Of a stretch of DNA of 64,000 bases, positions 48,578 to 59,480 are shown piece by piece. The notes under the pieces are model-generated. The model was not told where the DNA came from. It made no database searches and saw only the letters and a program-made list of their open reading frames with translations. A program made the translations under genes and the position numbers. The DNA comes from Pinus tabuliformis (taxonomy: Eukaryota > Streptophyta > Pinopsida > Pinales > Pinaceae), in NCBI GenBank assembly GCA_031772625.1, contig CM062811.1:646426820-646490819 (forward strand), written 5' to 3'. Each line of letters starts with the position of its first letter. Position 1 is the stretch's first letter.

Positions 48578-48995
48578 AACAATGCAAGTTCTGTAAATAT
48601 CTTTGTACAATATTATTTGTATATATCAGCACTCAGTTTAAAGTTTTGTAAACAGGCCGATTGTTTAGGAATAGCAGTAAATTTGGAAAGGACACAACCG
48701 ATGCAAATTCTTCAATCTCAAAAGCATCAAAACAAAGCAAGAACTTTCAGTTTATATCAGCATAGTTGCTCAAGAATTGTACATAAAGATCAAGCGCGCA
48801 GAAGAAGGCAGGCGCTGCAATACATCTCACAGAAAGCTCTGTTGAGGAGGAGTGGTTCATAGCTCAAAGTTTCATATCTAAATAGCCAGAAAAAAGAAGA
48901 AATTCATAGTTAACAGCAACAAACAGAAGATCAAGGCAGTTTGACCTGCTGTTCTTGACTTTTCACAAGGAAAAGCCATCCCCAAGTGGAGCCAC
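48578..48995 (+). other. Element E 3' untranslated region
   Basis: About 420 bp between pol and the 3' LTR. The last 30 bp contain AAGGAAAAG and GTGGAG words, a weak polypurine tract, before TGTTAGCC. Confidence 0.65.
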
Positions 48996-50593
48996 TGTTA
49001 GCCTCCTGTTGCAACAGGGTATCATCTTTCATGATTGACATTTTTACATGCCAAATATGTCATACTTTGCAAGCTGCAGTGTTCCATATTTCCAGAAGAG
49101 ACCAAAGAAGAAGCCATGAAGTGTGCTGATCCAAATGGCACTGTTGCATTCCATTTTGATGAGTTGTTCCAATTTTGAAGAATTTCTTAAAGGGAGGTCC
49201 AAACAGTCTAATCCTGGTCTCCCTAGGTTTCAATTTCCTATTGTAGAATATAGAGAATGATATCTGTCCAAACAGTCTAAGCTTGGCAGATTTGTAGATA
49301 GGTAGAGAAACTAAGGGAACCAACTATTTAATCTGGGCCCTGGCAGAAATAAGTGTAGATTTAGATAGATAAAAAAAAATTAAAAAAAAAAAAATAAATA
49401 AATAAATAAATATTTGCAAACATGGGTCTGCAAGTCTAAGTGCACCCAAAACAAAAAGAAGAAAAAATGTTAGGACAGTAGGCTGGGTAGGTAGCTGTTT
49501 GGTGGCAGAATGATAATTGATGATCAAATTTTGTATCTCACAATGTCTTATCCTTTCAGATCATAGTTATCAGGCAGTTTTGCATTCAAAGGAGGTACTC
49601 AAGCTAGAACTCACTAACCTCCCCTTCTTCTCATTTCCCCCAAGTCACTTATTAACATCCCCCAAGGGGTCAAGGTCTGCTTGAGCCCCTCAGTTTCATC
49701 ATTTCCATGACGTTCACCTTGGTGAGGATTTGCTTCACTCAAGGACTGCTCACTCATCATCTATGAGCCTTCTTTTCCCCAACAAAGCCTAAGGTCTCGC
49801 ACCTTAGCGCCCTCTGTTCATCTCCATATTAACTACTAACTTTATTTATATAAACTCCCTATCAGTTTTTCCCTTTCCCTATTAAAATCATGTATATAAA
49901 ACTCCCTTATGTAAATACTCCCTCTTGGGCATTATAGCCATAATTCTACTGAGTCCAGGAAATCACAGTCCATCTGGGGCTATCTTTAGCCTATCCGAGT
50001 CATTAAGGAGCTAGTTTGACATCTGGTCAGCTAGTAACCTCTCCCCTAGCCCAAAAACCCATTAAAAACCTTAAAAAAACCCATTTTTTGCACATGTTCC
50101 CTACGTTCTGTACATAAAATATTAACCCCGCTTGTCAAGAAACCCATATTCCACCCTTGTCCCTAAGTCTGAATGTAAATATATCAACCCGCGCCTTTTT
50201 AACACATAAAAACCCCCATTTCTTAAGTTTAAACCCACCCGCACAAAAAATTAAAGGAATATTCCTGCGCATATGCCGCCCCTTATCCCTCCGTCATATC
50301 ACACTCCCTGCCAGCCGTTGGATCGCCCGCCCCACAGATCAACGGTGGGCGGGTCATCCCATCCCCGACCTGCCCGACGTTTAGCGTCCGGGAGATGGGC
50401 GGTATTACCGCCATACCTCCCACCACATGTCAAGCGTCGGGCTGTGGCAGAGCCCTCTCCCCCGAAACCACCGTCGTCCATAAGCAGTGCGCCCCAAAAC
50501 CGTTTACCGCCCGTGACATCACATCCCACGTCACCCCCCGCCCAGTCACTATGTCGAGTCACCTGCCTGCGTGGCATCCTGCCACGTCACTAC

Positions 50594-50685
50594 CACGTGT
50601 CCCTGCCACAGTACCTACCACGTCATCGTTCGTACGTGTTGACGTCATCCCGCCACGTTGCCCTGCTAACGTCATGCTGACGTCA
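50594..50685 (+). promoter_or_regulatory. G-box and TGACGTCA cluster in the E 3' LTR
   Basis: CACGTG at 50594-50599 and TGACGTCA at 50640-50647 and 50678-50685, with more ACGT-core words between. It is the homologue of 40400-40547; the two LTR copies have diverged in which sites are intact. Confidence 0.55.
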
Positions 50686-51401
50686 CCCGTCGTTCAATTT
50701 CACATCATGCTGATGTCATCAACACTTTTTGGGTGCAAAGGCACGAAAGTCGCACTTCGGAGCCCCGGAATCCAATTCTGAGGCAGTTTTAAATCGCTCA
50801 TCGTAGGATTTTTTAGGCCGAAATGGAGAATCTTCAGGGAATCTTTAGGGAATCTTCTCATCATGCGGCCCCAGGAAGCCCGAAAGGCCATAAAATGATC
50901 CATTTTCTTTGCAGAGCATACCGAAAGGAGCAGAAAACAATTTCAGAGGATACAGAGGCAGAACAGCGGCCATCAATGCGAGATTAGACCCGCAATACAT
51001 CAGATCAGCAGTCCAGATTTTGTCAAAGAGTATCAGTGGAAGAAAAGACGCCAAAGAGTATCAGCAAAGATTTGTTTAGGGGCTCGAAGCACCTGAACAT
51101 TGATGAAGCCCCCAGAAAGTCAAATCAATAAGAATCAGCCCATCCTTGCCTTCAAATCACCATTAAGGCATTCAAAGCACCAGGACAGCAAGGAAGCAGA
51201 AACCCATGCATATTTATTTCAGAAGACATTGCACCAAGGAACCCAGGACTACATCATTTATTCATTTTCTTTTACGGTCGACCCCAGCGCAGCCTGAGAA
51301 TTTTCATGCATTTATTTCAGATAGGAGTAGGTCAATAAATTATTTTTTATGACCTAATTAGGTCAAAATGTAATAAAAGCCGTAGATAGAAAGTTTTTCC
51401 C

Positions 51402-51409
51402 TATATATA
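51402..51409 (+). promoter_or_regulatory. Putative TATA box in the E 3' LTR
   Basis: TATATATA, in the same context as 41231-41238. Confidence 0.6.
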
Positions 51410-52233
51410 CCACCCTCTGTATAGTTTTAAGGATTGGTAAATTGAGAGTTCTTCACTAGAGACTCGTTGTGTATACCTGAATTTTTCTGTAATCAAAGAT
51501 TGCCGAAAGCTTGGAGAGCGAACTGTCTGTTGTTGATAAATGCTTTGGAGACTAAAGATGGAATTCTTGTGCTGCGGCCTGAAGCAATAAGTGCCTCTTA
51601 TCTCCGTTTATGTGTTTGTCATTATCTAAATAGTAGGAAAAAAGAATAGCCTAAAATTAGTTTAAATACTCTCTATGCTCAATTTCTACTGCCTCTTGAT
51701 GTTTTCCTCTGAATGAATTGGTTATGAATATTGAATTCCTTCTGGCTCATGTTTACCCCAATTCACCTGTGTTGGCCAATTATCTAGGGATTCTTAATTG
51801 CCCCTAGGTAGCGCCCTGTTACTTTCTCTGCTAATCTGTTGGAGAGATTCTTAACTGCCTCTCTTTCTTTAGCATTCATTTCATCCTTTAAACCTAAAAA
51901 TTGATTCAAGTTCAGCTATCTTGCTCCATGTTCCCTCACTGTTATTAAGGAAATGCACCAGAAGTTCCCCTCCTCGACTCCACACCCAATGGTTTGAAAC
52001 ATTCAGACTATACTCTGCCTCTCTACCTGAAAGTGTCAATTTTCCCACCAAAACAAAACAAAAAAACCCTCTGGACCCAAGACCTAGCCTAAAATCCTTT
52101 CAAATAAAGCTAAATCTAAAAGAGAGAGCCCTCTCTCATTGCAGGTTGGCTAGAACTTGCAGTCCAAAGTTGGTTTGTGGTTACCTCGGCCGTATCCCTT
52201 TCTTAACCTTCAGGGACAACCTGAGTGATAACA

Positions 52234-52238
52234 TAACC
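52234..52238. repeat. Target duplication of element E, right
   Basis: TAACC, exact copy of 38828-38832. Confidence 0.95.
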
Positions 52239-52398
52239 CTGTACAGAAATTACCTACATACGAATTCTTAGACAAAGAAAATAAACAATGCGAGAGCATA
52301 ACCCATAAAACACATATGCATAGAGATTTTTCCCTGGATCCCAAAACCGGGACTACCAACTTGATTTTTCATTATATTCCTTTCAATGTTACAATACA

Positions 52399-52406
52399 TA
52401 TTTATA
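52399..52406 (-). promoter_or_regulatory. Putative TATA box in the middle LTR
   Basis: TATAAATA on the - strand. It would have driven element D before E separated the site from D. Confidence 0.45.
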
Positions 52407-52659
52407 CATGCCGAAGCATCCAATACCATGGACTGAAAACCATCGCGTCCAATACCATGGACCGAAAAACCATCGCGTCCAAAAAACATGTGTGGAAATC
52501 ATGCACAAAACCATAGGTGGGTCCGCCCAACCTAACATATGGTCCAAAACCCCATAAAGTGAGGTTACGGGTGTCCTTCAAACCCCCTATTAACTACATG
52601 GAAAGAATATAACACAACCCAACAATCTTCCACTTGTTGTTTTCTTTCCACAGGGGGCC

Positions 52660-53460
52660 ACAAGAGAGCTTAGTCATTTTTTCAGCCCTAAGATTCCCAT
52701 TGCTTCTCTACACCAAGAGAACTTCTCAGAGCTCACAGATTTTGTCAATGCATCTGCAGTATTCTTCAAAGTGTCCACCTTTACCAGCAACACCTTTTTG
52801 TCTTCTATCATATCCCTCACAAAGTGACACTGAACATCAATGTGCTTTGTCTTTGAATGATAAGCAGGGTTCTTTGCCAAGAAAATTGCACTTTGGCTGT
52901 CACAGTCTATTCTTATAGCTCCCTGTACTAACCGCATACTTGAACACAATCTCTGCAACCAAACTGCTTCCTTGCTTGCATGAGTGGCTGCCATGTATTC
53001 TGCCTCTGTAGTTGATAATGCCACTACAGATTGTTTCTTACTCATCCAACTGACTGCACCTCCAAATAGGTTAAATACATACCCACTTGTAGATCTTCTC
53101 TGATCCAGATCTCCAGCCCAGTCTGCATCAACAAAGCCATGAATATCCAACACTCTGTCCAATCCTAGTCTTCCTTGGTAGCACAAACCATAATCACTAG
53201 TGCCACGCAAATACCTAAAAACCCGCTTCACTGCTGTCCAGTGCTCCTTCCCAGGTTTTGACATAAACCTGCTCAATACTCCCACTGCATGTGCAATGTC
53301 TGGTCTAGTACAGACCATTGCATACATCAGGCTACCCACTGCACTTGCATATGGAACAGGAGACATGTCCTCTTCCTCTTCTTGTGTCTTGGGACACTGT
53401 TCAACAGATAACCTCACACCTACAGGAATAGGAACCTTCACTGGTTTACTATCCTGCATA
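52660..53460 (-). pseudogene. Element F RNase H region
   Basis: The same words as in D: SPVPYASAVGSLMYAM, CTRPDIAHAVGVLSRFMS, VDADWAGDLDQRRSTSG and ALSTTEAEYMAATHAS. Well preserved. Confidence 0.93.
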
Positions 53461-54121
53461 TTAAACCTCTGCAGTATTGTCTCGACATATTTCCTCTAGT
53501 TTAACCAGAGCTTCCTCTTTGACCAATCTCTTTTAATTTCCATGCCCAAAATATAGTTTGCAGCACCAAGATATTTCATGTCGAATTTGGAGGACAATTG
53601 GGTCTTCAAATCCTGGATAATTCCTTTGTCATTTCCAACCAGCGACATATCATCCACATACAAGACCAGATAAATAACACGGTCACCAATTAATTTAAAA
53701 TGCACACAATGATCTGCTTTGCTTCTAATGAAGCCAAGTTCCCGTATAAATGTATCAAATTTCTGATACCACATCCTTGGTGACTGTTTTAACCCATACA
53801 GAGACTTCTTTAACTTGCATACCAGTTCTTTCTTACCCTTCACCGCAAAGCCTTCAGGTTGCTTCATGTAGATTTCCTCTTCCAAATCCCCGTGAAGAAA
53901 TGTTGTCTTCACATCCATCTGTTCTACCTCAGATAAAAGTAATATAATAGAAGTTACCTTGGCAACAGGAGAAAAAATATCACCAAAATCAATTCCCGGC
54001 ACCTGGGAATAAACTTTTGCTACCAACCGAGCTTTGTATTTCTCCACCTTTCCTTCTGCATTTGTCTTCTTCTTGAACACCCATTTGCTGCCAATGGGTT
54101 TCCTTCCAGCCGGCAACTCCA
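53461..54121 (-). pseudogene. Element F reverse transcriptase region, to the G insertion
   Basis: RT words as in D, including EQMDVKTTFLHGDLEEEIYM, KSLYGLKQSPRMWY and the YVDDM site near 53645-53660. The upstream side ends at the GRKPIGSKWVF segment, where G is inserted. Confidence 0.92.
54117..54121. repeat. Target duplication of element G, left
   Basis: CTCCA, repeated exactly at 62101-62105. Undisturbed D at about 36225 shows the target with a single copy. Confidence 0.95.
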
Positions 54122-54672
54122 TGTTGTGGGGAAAAATGCCTATGCAGGACGATCCTATCCACCTAAGGTGTGACAGTACCTTAACAACAAACGAATACAG
54201 CTACTTCGATTTCTTCCTTTATGAAATGTGAAAGAGGGGAGATTGGTAGACTTACCGTTGTCTTCCGGTTGTCCCTCGATCTAGATCCTCTTCTCTTCGG
54301 GTGTCCACAGCTACTTGCCTCCTCGCTTGCTCAAGAGAACAGCTACTTGCGAAAAGAGAAAGACACAACACAAAGGCAAATATACATATTCATAAATGAT
54401 TCAGGATTAGAAGTACATCAAATATACTAATGCAAATCATACAAAATACACCAGCATATAGGAAAGAACCAAGAAGCTTTATTGATTGATAAACAAGGTT
54501 CAGGAAGAGATACAACCCATAGGGCTCCAACCCAGCATCTCCTTCCCAGCAGAATGGAATTCCTTCTTCAGCTCCCTTCAAAGCATAAACACCTAATGAT
54601 CCAACCTCAAACCAACAGCAATTCTTTGCAATCACAAAATTCCAGCCTCCCTGATCTCATGTAGGAGAGATC

Positions 54673-54680
54673 TATATATA
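54673..54680 (-). promoter_or_regulatory. Putative TATA box in the G 3' LTR
   Basis: TATATATA on the - strand in GGAGAGATC context. The copy in the 5' LTR is at 61603-61610. Confidence 0.5.
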
Positions 54681-54899
54681 GGGATATTGGAGAGAGGATG
54701 AGTCAGCTTGAGGCTGGTATGAAACTGACTAGTGTCCTCTCCCTCTCATAGTTCTTGAGTCCACTTGGAGGTTCTTGCTTCCACTTGGAGATTTGGAACC
54801 TCTTACTCATCACCAGTCGAATTCCCTGATGCAAGTGTCATTTTGGAAGCTTCCTGAGCATTGACACCTTGAGAAATGAGCCTGCCACTTGTCCAGTTA

Positions 54900-54998
54900 C
54901 GCTCAGCGCAGGTAGCCTTTGTTGCAGTTGACATTCAACGCAGGTAGACAGTGGAGCAGTTGACATTCAACGCAGATGCTCAGTGGAGCAGTTGACAT
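54900..54998. repeat. About 33-bp tandem repeat in the G LTR
   Basis: GGAGCAGTTGACATTCAACG-type units with CAGGTAGAC or CAGATGCTC tails repeat two to three times. They are present in both LTRs (also at about 61850-61928), and a related word lies inside G at about 60605-60635. Confidence 0.75.
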
Positions 54999-55170
54999 GA
55001 TCCAGAATTGCCTTGTTTTTGAGTGTTTTCAGGTGGAGAACTTTTGTGAATTGCTGTGGTTTGCTGGCCTTGTTCCTCTAGGGGTAGGAACAACATATTT
55101 AGGGACTTTGGATCCCTTGATTATTGACATTTCATGCTCAGTGATGCAAGGCACAAAAATGTCTATAAAA

Positions 55171-55186
55171 GTTGCCCCCTAAAGTA
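55171..55186 (-). other. Element G polypurine-type tract
   Basis: On the - strand ACTTTAGGGGGCAAC lies directly before the 3' LTR. It is G-rich and in the expected place. Confidence 0.7.
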
Positions 55187-56320
55187 TGAGGCCATTTATC
55201 GGGTGAAATGCTTTATCCAGGAGAGTCTGAAGTTCATCCATTTGCTGGGAGGAGACCTGTAATAAGATACAATACAATACATTATGATTCATACTGCTTT
55301 CATGATCTAGCTGAGGCGGGCATTCCCATGCTCAGCTTTATAAATACATTTTGGTACATAGAACAGATGATCGTCTGATGGTAGACTGATAATTCTGGCG
55401 AAACTATCATCCTTTGAGTAGGATGATCATCTGCTGCAATGATGTACATGTCAAATGTCTTTATTTTTCCTGAATATATATCGCAACCTGGATGGATGAA
55501 ACTAGATCCGGGGTCTTCAAACTCGTTCGATCTTCACTCTAAGTACAAGTCGATCCATGTGAGAATTGCGCTGAAGTCAAACATGGAAAGACATCGCTTG
55601 ATTACCGGTCAATGATGTAAATCGTTAACAAGCGCGAGAGGAATCACCGATAATGATACTGACCCTCAAGGTACTGCAGTACAATTCACGTGGTGTGAAT
55701 AAAGGACTTGGCGTCGAACACCACGCAAAATCTTCTGGTTGAAGGTCATTGATGTATACCTGTCACCGGAAGTGAGAAACTTGCCATTGAGGCATGCAAG
55801 CTTCAAAGTACTGAAGGGGTTGTTCCTAGATCAACTTCTTGGATAATGAGCTGATGTCGACAAGAAGCGATCCGTCAAAGGAGGGCCTTAATGAATCCCA
55901 CATCAGTGACACGGAACTGAGCTAATGATTTTAATGGAGGTGAAAACGATCTGTGACATATGATTCAGGGTGGCGGTCATGAATGGATGAAGGATAATGT
56001 ATGGCAGTGGATGGGACCCGGTTGACTCTTTCTGAACGACTTCTCTTGAACATATGGCGACACTGATGCGATGGATTGGTAGCATTACCCCAAGTATGGA
56101 TGGTGTGGCGAGACCATGGTGATGTGACCGGTGAATGAAACAACCCAACCCGATTGTGGTACGGAGGAAAAGTGTCATGTTCAAGAGCGACCTGCTACCA
56201 TCAAAGTTTTCTTGGTTTTTTCCCAATTTTTCCCCAGTCATTTCTGACCATTACCTCTTTATTTTTGTCAAGCTTGAGGAGGATAACATATGCTTGTTCT
56301 ATAACCTGCCCTTCGAGCAA
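55187..56320 (-). other. Element G non-coding interior, 3' side
   Basis: No coding was recognised in either strand; overlapping frames at 55903-56241 are shadows without domains. In a complete Gypsy element this position would hold pol. Confidence 0.6.
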
Positions 56321-56324
56321 GCCC

Positions 56325-57140
56325 ATCGCTATGTTTTAACGAGCCTAGCGATAGTGAAACTCGTTCTCGTCTAAAGACAAGTTTGTCGCTATTTAGTGAT
56401 TTTAACGAGTCTAACGACAAAGAAAACTCGGCCCTTTTCATTTTTAGAGAGTCTGAAAAGGTACATAAAGTTAACTCCAAAATTCCTTTTTCGTCATCTA
56501 ATCCCTTAAGTCCGAAAAAGTATAAAACAATACAGAAGGGATGAGTTTTCGGTATTTTTAACGAGCCGAACAAAACAAGCGCTCGATCTTTTTGTGCAAT
56601 AATCCCTCAGGTACAAAAAGATTAAAATCTAGAGGAGGGATAGCACTTTCGGTCGCTTTAACGAGCTGGAAGGCCAAAACTCGGCAATCTTTTCATATTT
56701 TATGAGTCAATTGAAAAGAGCTTAAAGAAGACTCGTCTTCTGAGGAACGAGTGATGAACAGGGTTAGCAGCTGATTCCAGGTACAGGTTGGAATTTTCCA
56801 ATCACGGTAGTGTCACAAGGATGGCTAGGTGAAATCACTCTTCACAACTATTCCTAAAAATGGGTAAACAATCATATGGAGGTAAATGATCGGCCAAATG
56901 AACGGTGGAGGTGACGGTGCACAAACACGACCAAGGTTTTTATGGTTGATCAGGTTACATATACAATGGTTATTTACCGAGATGGGTTCATTTTTTAACG
57001 AGCTTGAATGCGCCAAAACACTGCTCAATCTTATGTTTATTTTTTAACGAGCATGAACTATGTGCTAAAACTACTCGGATCTCGCTTTTCTATTTTTTAA
57101 CGAGCATAAATTCCGCGGTAAAACTGCTTGATAATACCAG
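56325..57140. repeat. Array of hairpin-forming units with a TTTTAACGAG core
   Basis: The word TTTTAACGAG or TTTAACGAG recurs at about 56335, 56400, 56556, 56657, 56993, 57045 and 57098. Most units form inverted repeats: ATCGCTA/TAGCGAT around 56335, TTTGTCG/CGACAAA around 56400, CCTTTTCA/TGAAAAGG at about 56433-56461, CTTTTTCG/CGAAAAAG at about 56486-56520 and ATCTTTTTGT/ACAAAAAGAT at about 56586-56622. The last three units repeat at about 52-53 bp spacing. No known element family is assigned. Confidence 0.75.
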
Positions 57141-57703
57141 TCATATGATAAGAGTGTCTCATGTGAGATTGCTATTTTTTCCTGGAGCTTCATCTCACTA
57201 TGCTTTGCTCTACATCCTTTCTTTATGCAAGCTCGGAGACGACTAATCCTACGAGTTTAAAGGGTTAGACCTACAGGTTTAAAGGGAAGGACCTAAAAAT
57301 TTTAAAAATAAATAGTCGCCCCTTGCAAGCACTCCAAAAGGTTTGCATGCCCCCAGGCATAAGACAGAGTTTCAAGGTTACCTCTACTTCTTTTCCGCCA
57401 AAACTTTCGTTTTACCGAGAGAGGCTTACCTCTTTCAGGTTACCCAAAGATTGTCTCATTTTTTCTTCAAACAAAACACTTCCTCAGCAATGCCTACCGA
57501 AATAGACAAAGGTGGGTGAAAAGTAGATTATTCCACTCACATAACTTTGACAAAAGAATCTTATTCTAGAACAACCCTCTTTCCTCTACAGACGGGGTAC
57601 GGACTAGTCATATTCTCCCGTGGAAACCTACCTTATACCCAAAGTTCTCTGCCGAAGCAGACCAGGATGCATGCCCCCTGGGTTCCAGTCATATCCTCCC
57701 GGA
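57140..57703 (-). other. Element G non-coding stretch after the protease
   Basis: AT-rich then mixed sequence with no domain. It may be degenerate pol leader or spacer. Confidence 0.45.
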
Positions 57704-58912
57704 TTACTCGCGCTCATCAGGAGGACGAACCGTGGGTTGAGACACTTCTTTCGTGAATAGACCATTTAGGGATGGTATATGACTATTTGTGATGTATGAT
57801 CCAGGAAATGAAAGTTGGTCCACGAGCTTGACCATTCTTCCTTCATGCGGAAAACACATTACTCTAAAGAGTGAGGAGACTATGGCTCCCATGCAATATA
57901 TATAGTCTCGTCCAAGGAGTAGGTTATAATCCAAGGGTCCTCGAACGACCACCACGTTCATTTGAACGGTCTTCCCTTTCAATGTTATTGGCACATTGGG
58001 GAGGATCCCTAAAGGGTGAATGGTTCCCTTATCAAAGCCTGATAGATTTCTCATTTCAGGCAAAAGCGCAGGCGAACCAAGTGCTTTCCAAGCAATAGAG
58101 GAAAGGATACTCACAGATGCCCCTTCATCAATAACTGTACCAGCCATTACCATTCTGTATATTTGGACAATAATTCTGAATGGTATGCTAGCTGGCAAGC
58201 GGGGTCTACCTAGTTGGTTCCAGTCAAAGGACACAACCAGGTTGCTTGGTGGTGGGACCGAGTAAACGGCCGGATAGCGCTCTGATGAACTTCCTTCCTG
58301 CGATAAAGGAATGGTGGCAATGCCCCCTTGATCATCAGAGTCAGTGCTGATGAAGAGAACTTGGACGGTGTCGTCTTTATTCTCCTCTGTGATGGTGTCA
58401 TTCGAAGATAGAGCCTCTGAAGGCAAAATCGGGTCAACTGCCGTTTCAACCTTTAGAATTTCGTCAGGTATGGATTCGGACGGTTCATCTTCAATGACAG
58501 GTGCTTTGGCTGACCACCTGGGCGGGTCAACCGAATTCTCAACTAGTGAGGGACTTGGCAAGAGTTTTTGATATCCAGGAGGAAGATTCGCTCGTAATAT
58601 CGGGCGATCTTCCAGAACTATTTTTGCCTCGTCTAAGAAGGGACAACGGTGGATGGCGTGATCGCCTTCACACAGTCTGCAGGGAAATTTAGCTTTCCCG
58701 CTCTGTCCTGGAGCTTCACTCCCACTAGTTGATGGTGAACAGTCGACATGGCTATCAGAGGTCGATGCTACTGAATTGTGCAAATGGGGGGACCAGTCTC
58801 TTAGTATCCGGGGGATACAGGGACAATCTCTATGGAAGTGGTCTCCCCTACATATGACGCATGGCGATTTAGGCCTTACGAGTGTTGTGTGTGGATTTTT
58901 GTTAGATGACAC
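57704..58912 (-). pseudogene. Element G zinc-knuckle and retropepsin region
   Basis: An open stretch of 402 codons. The N-terminal 90 residues hold two knuckles, CVICRGDHFHRDC and CRLCEGDHAIHRC, both with C-x2-C-x3-H-x4-C spacing. An acidic Ser/Pro linker follows. A retropepsin-like domain is at about residues 235-350, with VIDEGASVSILSSIAWKALG and the C-terminal LLLGRDYI. It would be the nucleic-acid-binding tail of gag joined to the protease. The first ATG is used; the family reading probably begins further upstream near 59270. No capsid or RT follows. Part of an element that appears non-autonomous. Confidence 0.85.
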
Positions 58913-59275
58913 TTGTTTTCCCCCAGTCGCCTTAGGCTCCTTCTGCTTCTTTTCTTTCTTCTTCTTCTTCTCCTTCTTCTCCTTAGGAACTCGGTCCTTT
59001 GACCGACCAGTTCCATCAAGCGAAGAGGAAGGAGGAGAGGAAGATGAAGTGGAAGGCTGGTGGGCAACTCTTGTCTGATCTAACTGTTGACTCGACTATT
59101 TAGGAATGGTGGCATTCTGAACGACATTGGTTGAAAAGAGCCAAACTGGTAGGCCAATTGTCAATCTTGGAAGCGACAATGTGGCCATGTGGGGCGCACC
59201 AACATCCCCCCAAGAGGAGAAGGGACTAGGATTTCCACCAAGGGGAACTCCTTGGTTGGTGTGCTCCATCTTTTC
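58913..59275 (-). pseudogene. Element G probable gag start region
   Basis: On the - strand an ATG near 59270 opens a frame starting MEHTNQGVPLGGNP, the kind of N-terminus seen in Gypsy gags. It is followed by a Lys/Arg-rich stretch encoded by TTC-type repeats at about 58945-58985. The capsid domain expected here was not recognised. Confidence 0.5.
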
Positions 59276-59334
59276 AACCTAAAGACCAACGCGGGAATAA
59301 TGGGTGATTGTTCCGTTTAAAATAAATTGTTAAC

Positions 59335-59480
59335 GACACTTTAGACACAACTTGCTTTTTCAGTTTTAAAGAGTCGAGAAAAAGCTAAAGATGACTCTAG
59401 TCTCCTTCGATGTTTTAACGAGACCGAAGTGACAAATGCTCGGATGGACTTTTTCTGTTATAGAGTCTGAAAAAGGCCAA
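59335..59480. repeat. Second hairpin cluster of the TTTTAACGAG type
   Basis: It has CTTTTTC/GAAAAAG at about 59353-59385, CTTCG/CGAAG around TTTTAACGAG at about 59406-59428, and CTTTTTC/GAAAAAG at about 59449-59475. It belongs to the same family as the array at 56.3-57.1 kb, on the other side of the gag-protease region. Confidence 0.7.

Larger units (their letters stand above)
38833..52233 (+). mobile_element. Element E: Ty3/Gypsy Tat-like retrotransposon, nearly whole
   Basis: E is 13.4 kb with 3.23-kb LTRs, a tRNA-Arg-type primer binding site, gag, protease, an extra RNase H-like domain, RT, RNase H and integrase, flanked by exact TAACC duplications. It looks nearly whole, with about two or three breaks. 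LTRs differ by about 2-3% in sampled stretches plus microsatellite changes, so it is relatively young but not fresh. Integrase after RT gives Ty3/Gypsy; long LTRs, the additional RNase H and the primer site point to the Tat lineage. It was inserted into the shared LTR of D and F. Confidence 0.95.
48996..52233 (+). repeat. Element E 3' LTR
   Basis: 3238 bp, the partner of 38833-42061. The TA microsatellite of the 5' copy is replaced by an A-rich, AAAT-repeat tract at about 49372-49412. It contains TGACGTCA at 50640 and 50678. Confidence 0.95.
52234..52624 (-). repeat. Middle LTR of the D-F tandem, main part
   Basis: This continues the LTR begun at 38819-38832 and ends CAACCCAACA. It aligns with 34328-34732. 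On its right lies the polypurine tract and RNase H of F, and on its left, across E, the primer site of D. One LTR therefore serves both copies. Confidence 0.92.
54122..55170 (-). repeat. Element G 3' LTR (left)
   Basis: 1049 bp, TGTTGTGGGG to TCTATAAAA in + coordinates. It lacks about 54 bp found in the other LTR near 61223-61277. It contains repeated GCAGTTGACATTCAACGCAG words at about 54905-54995. Confidence 0.93.

Noticed and set aside
58776-59078. TTC-rich stretch and the frames across it
   Set aside because: It is the reverse of a Lys/Arg-rich coding segment of G, not an independent gene; the simple repeat is short.
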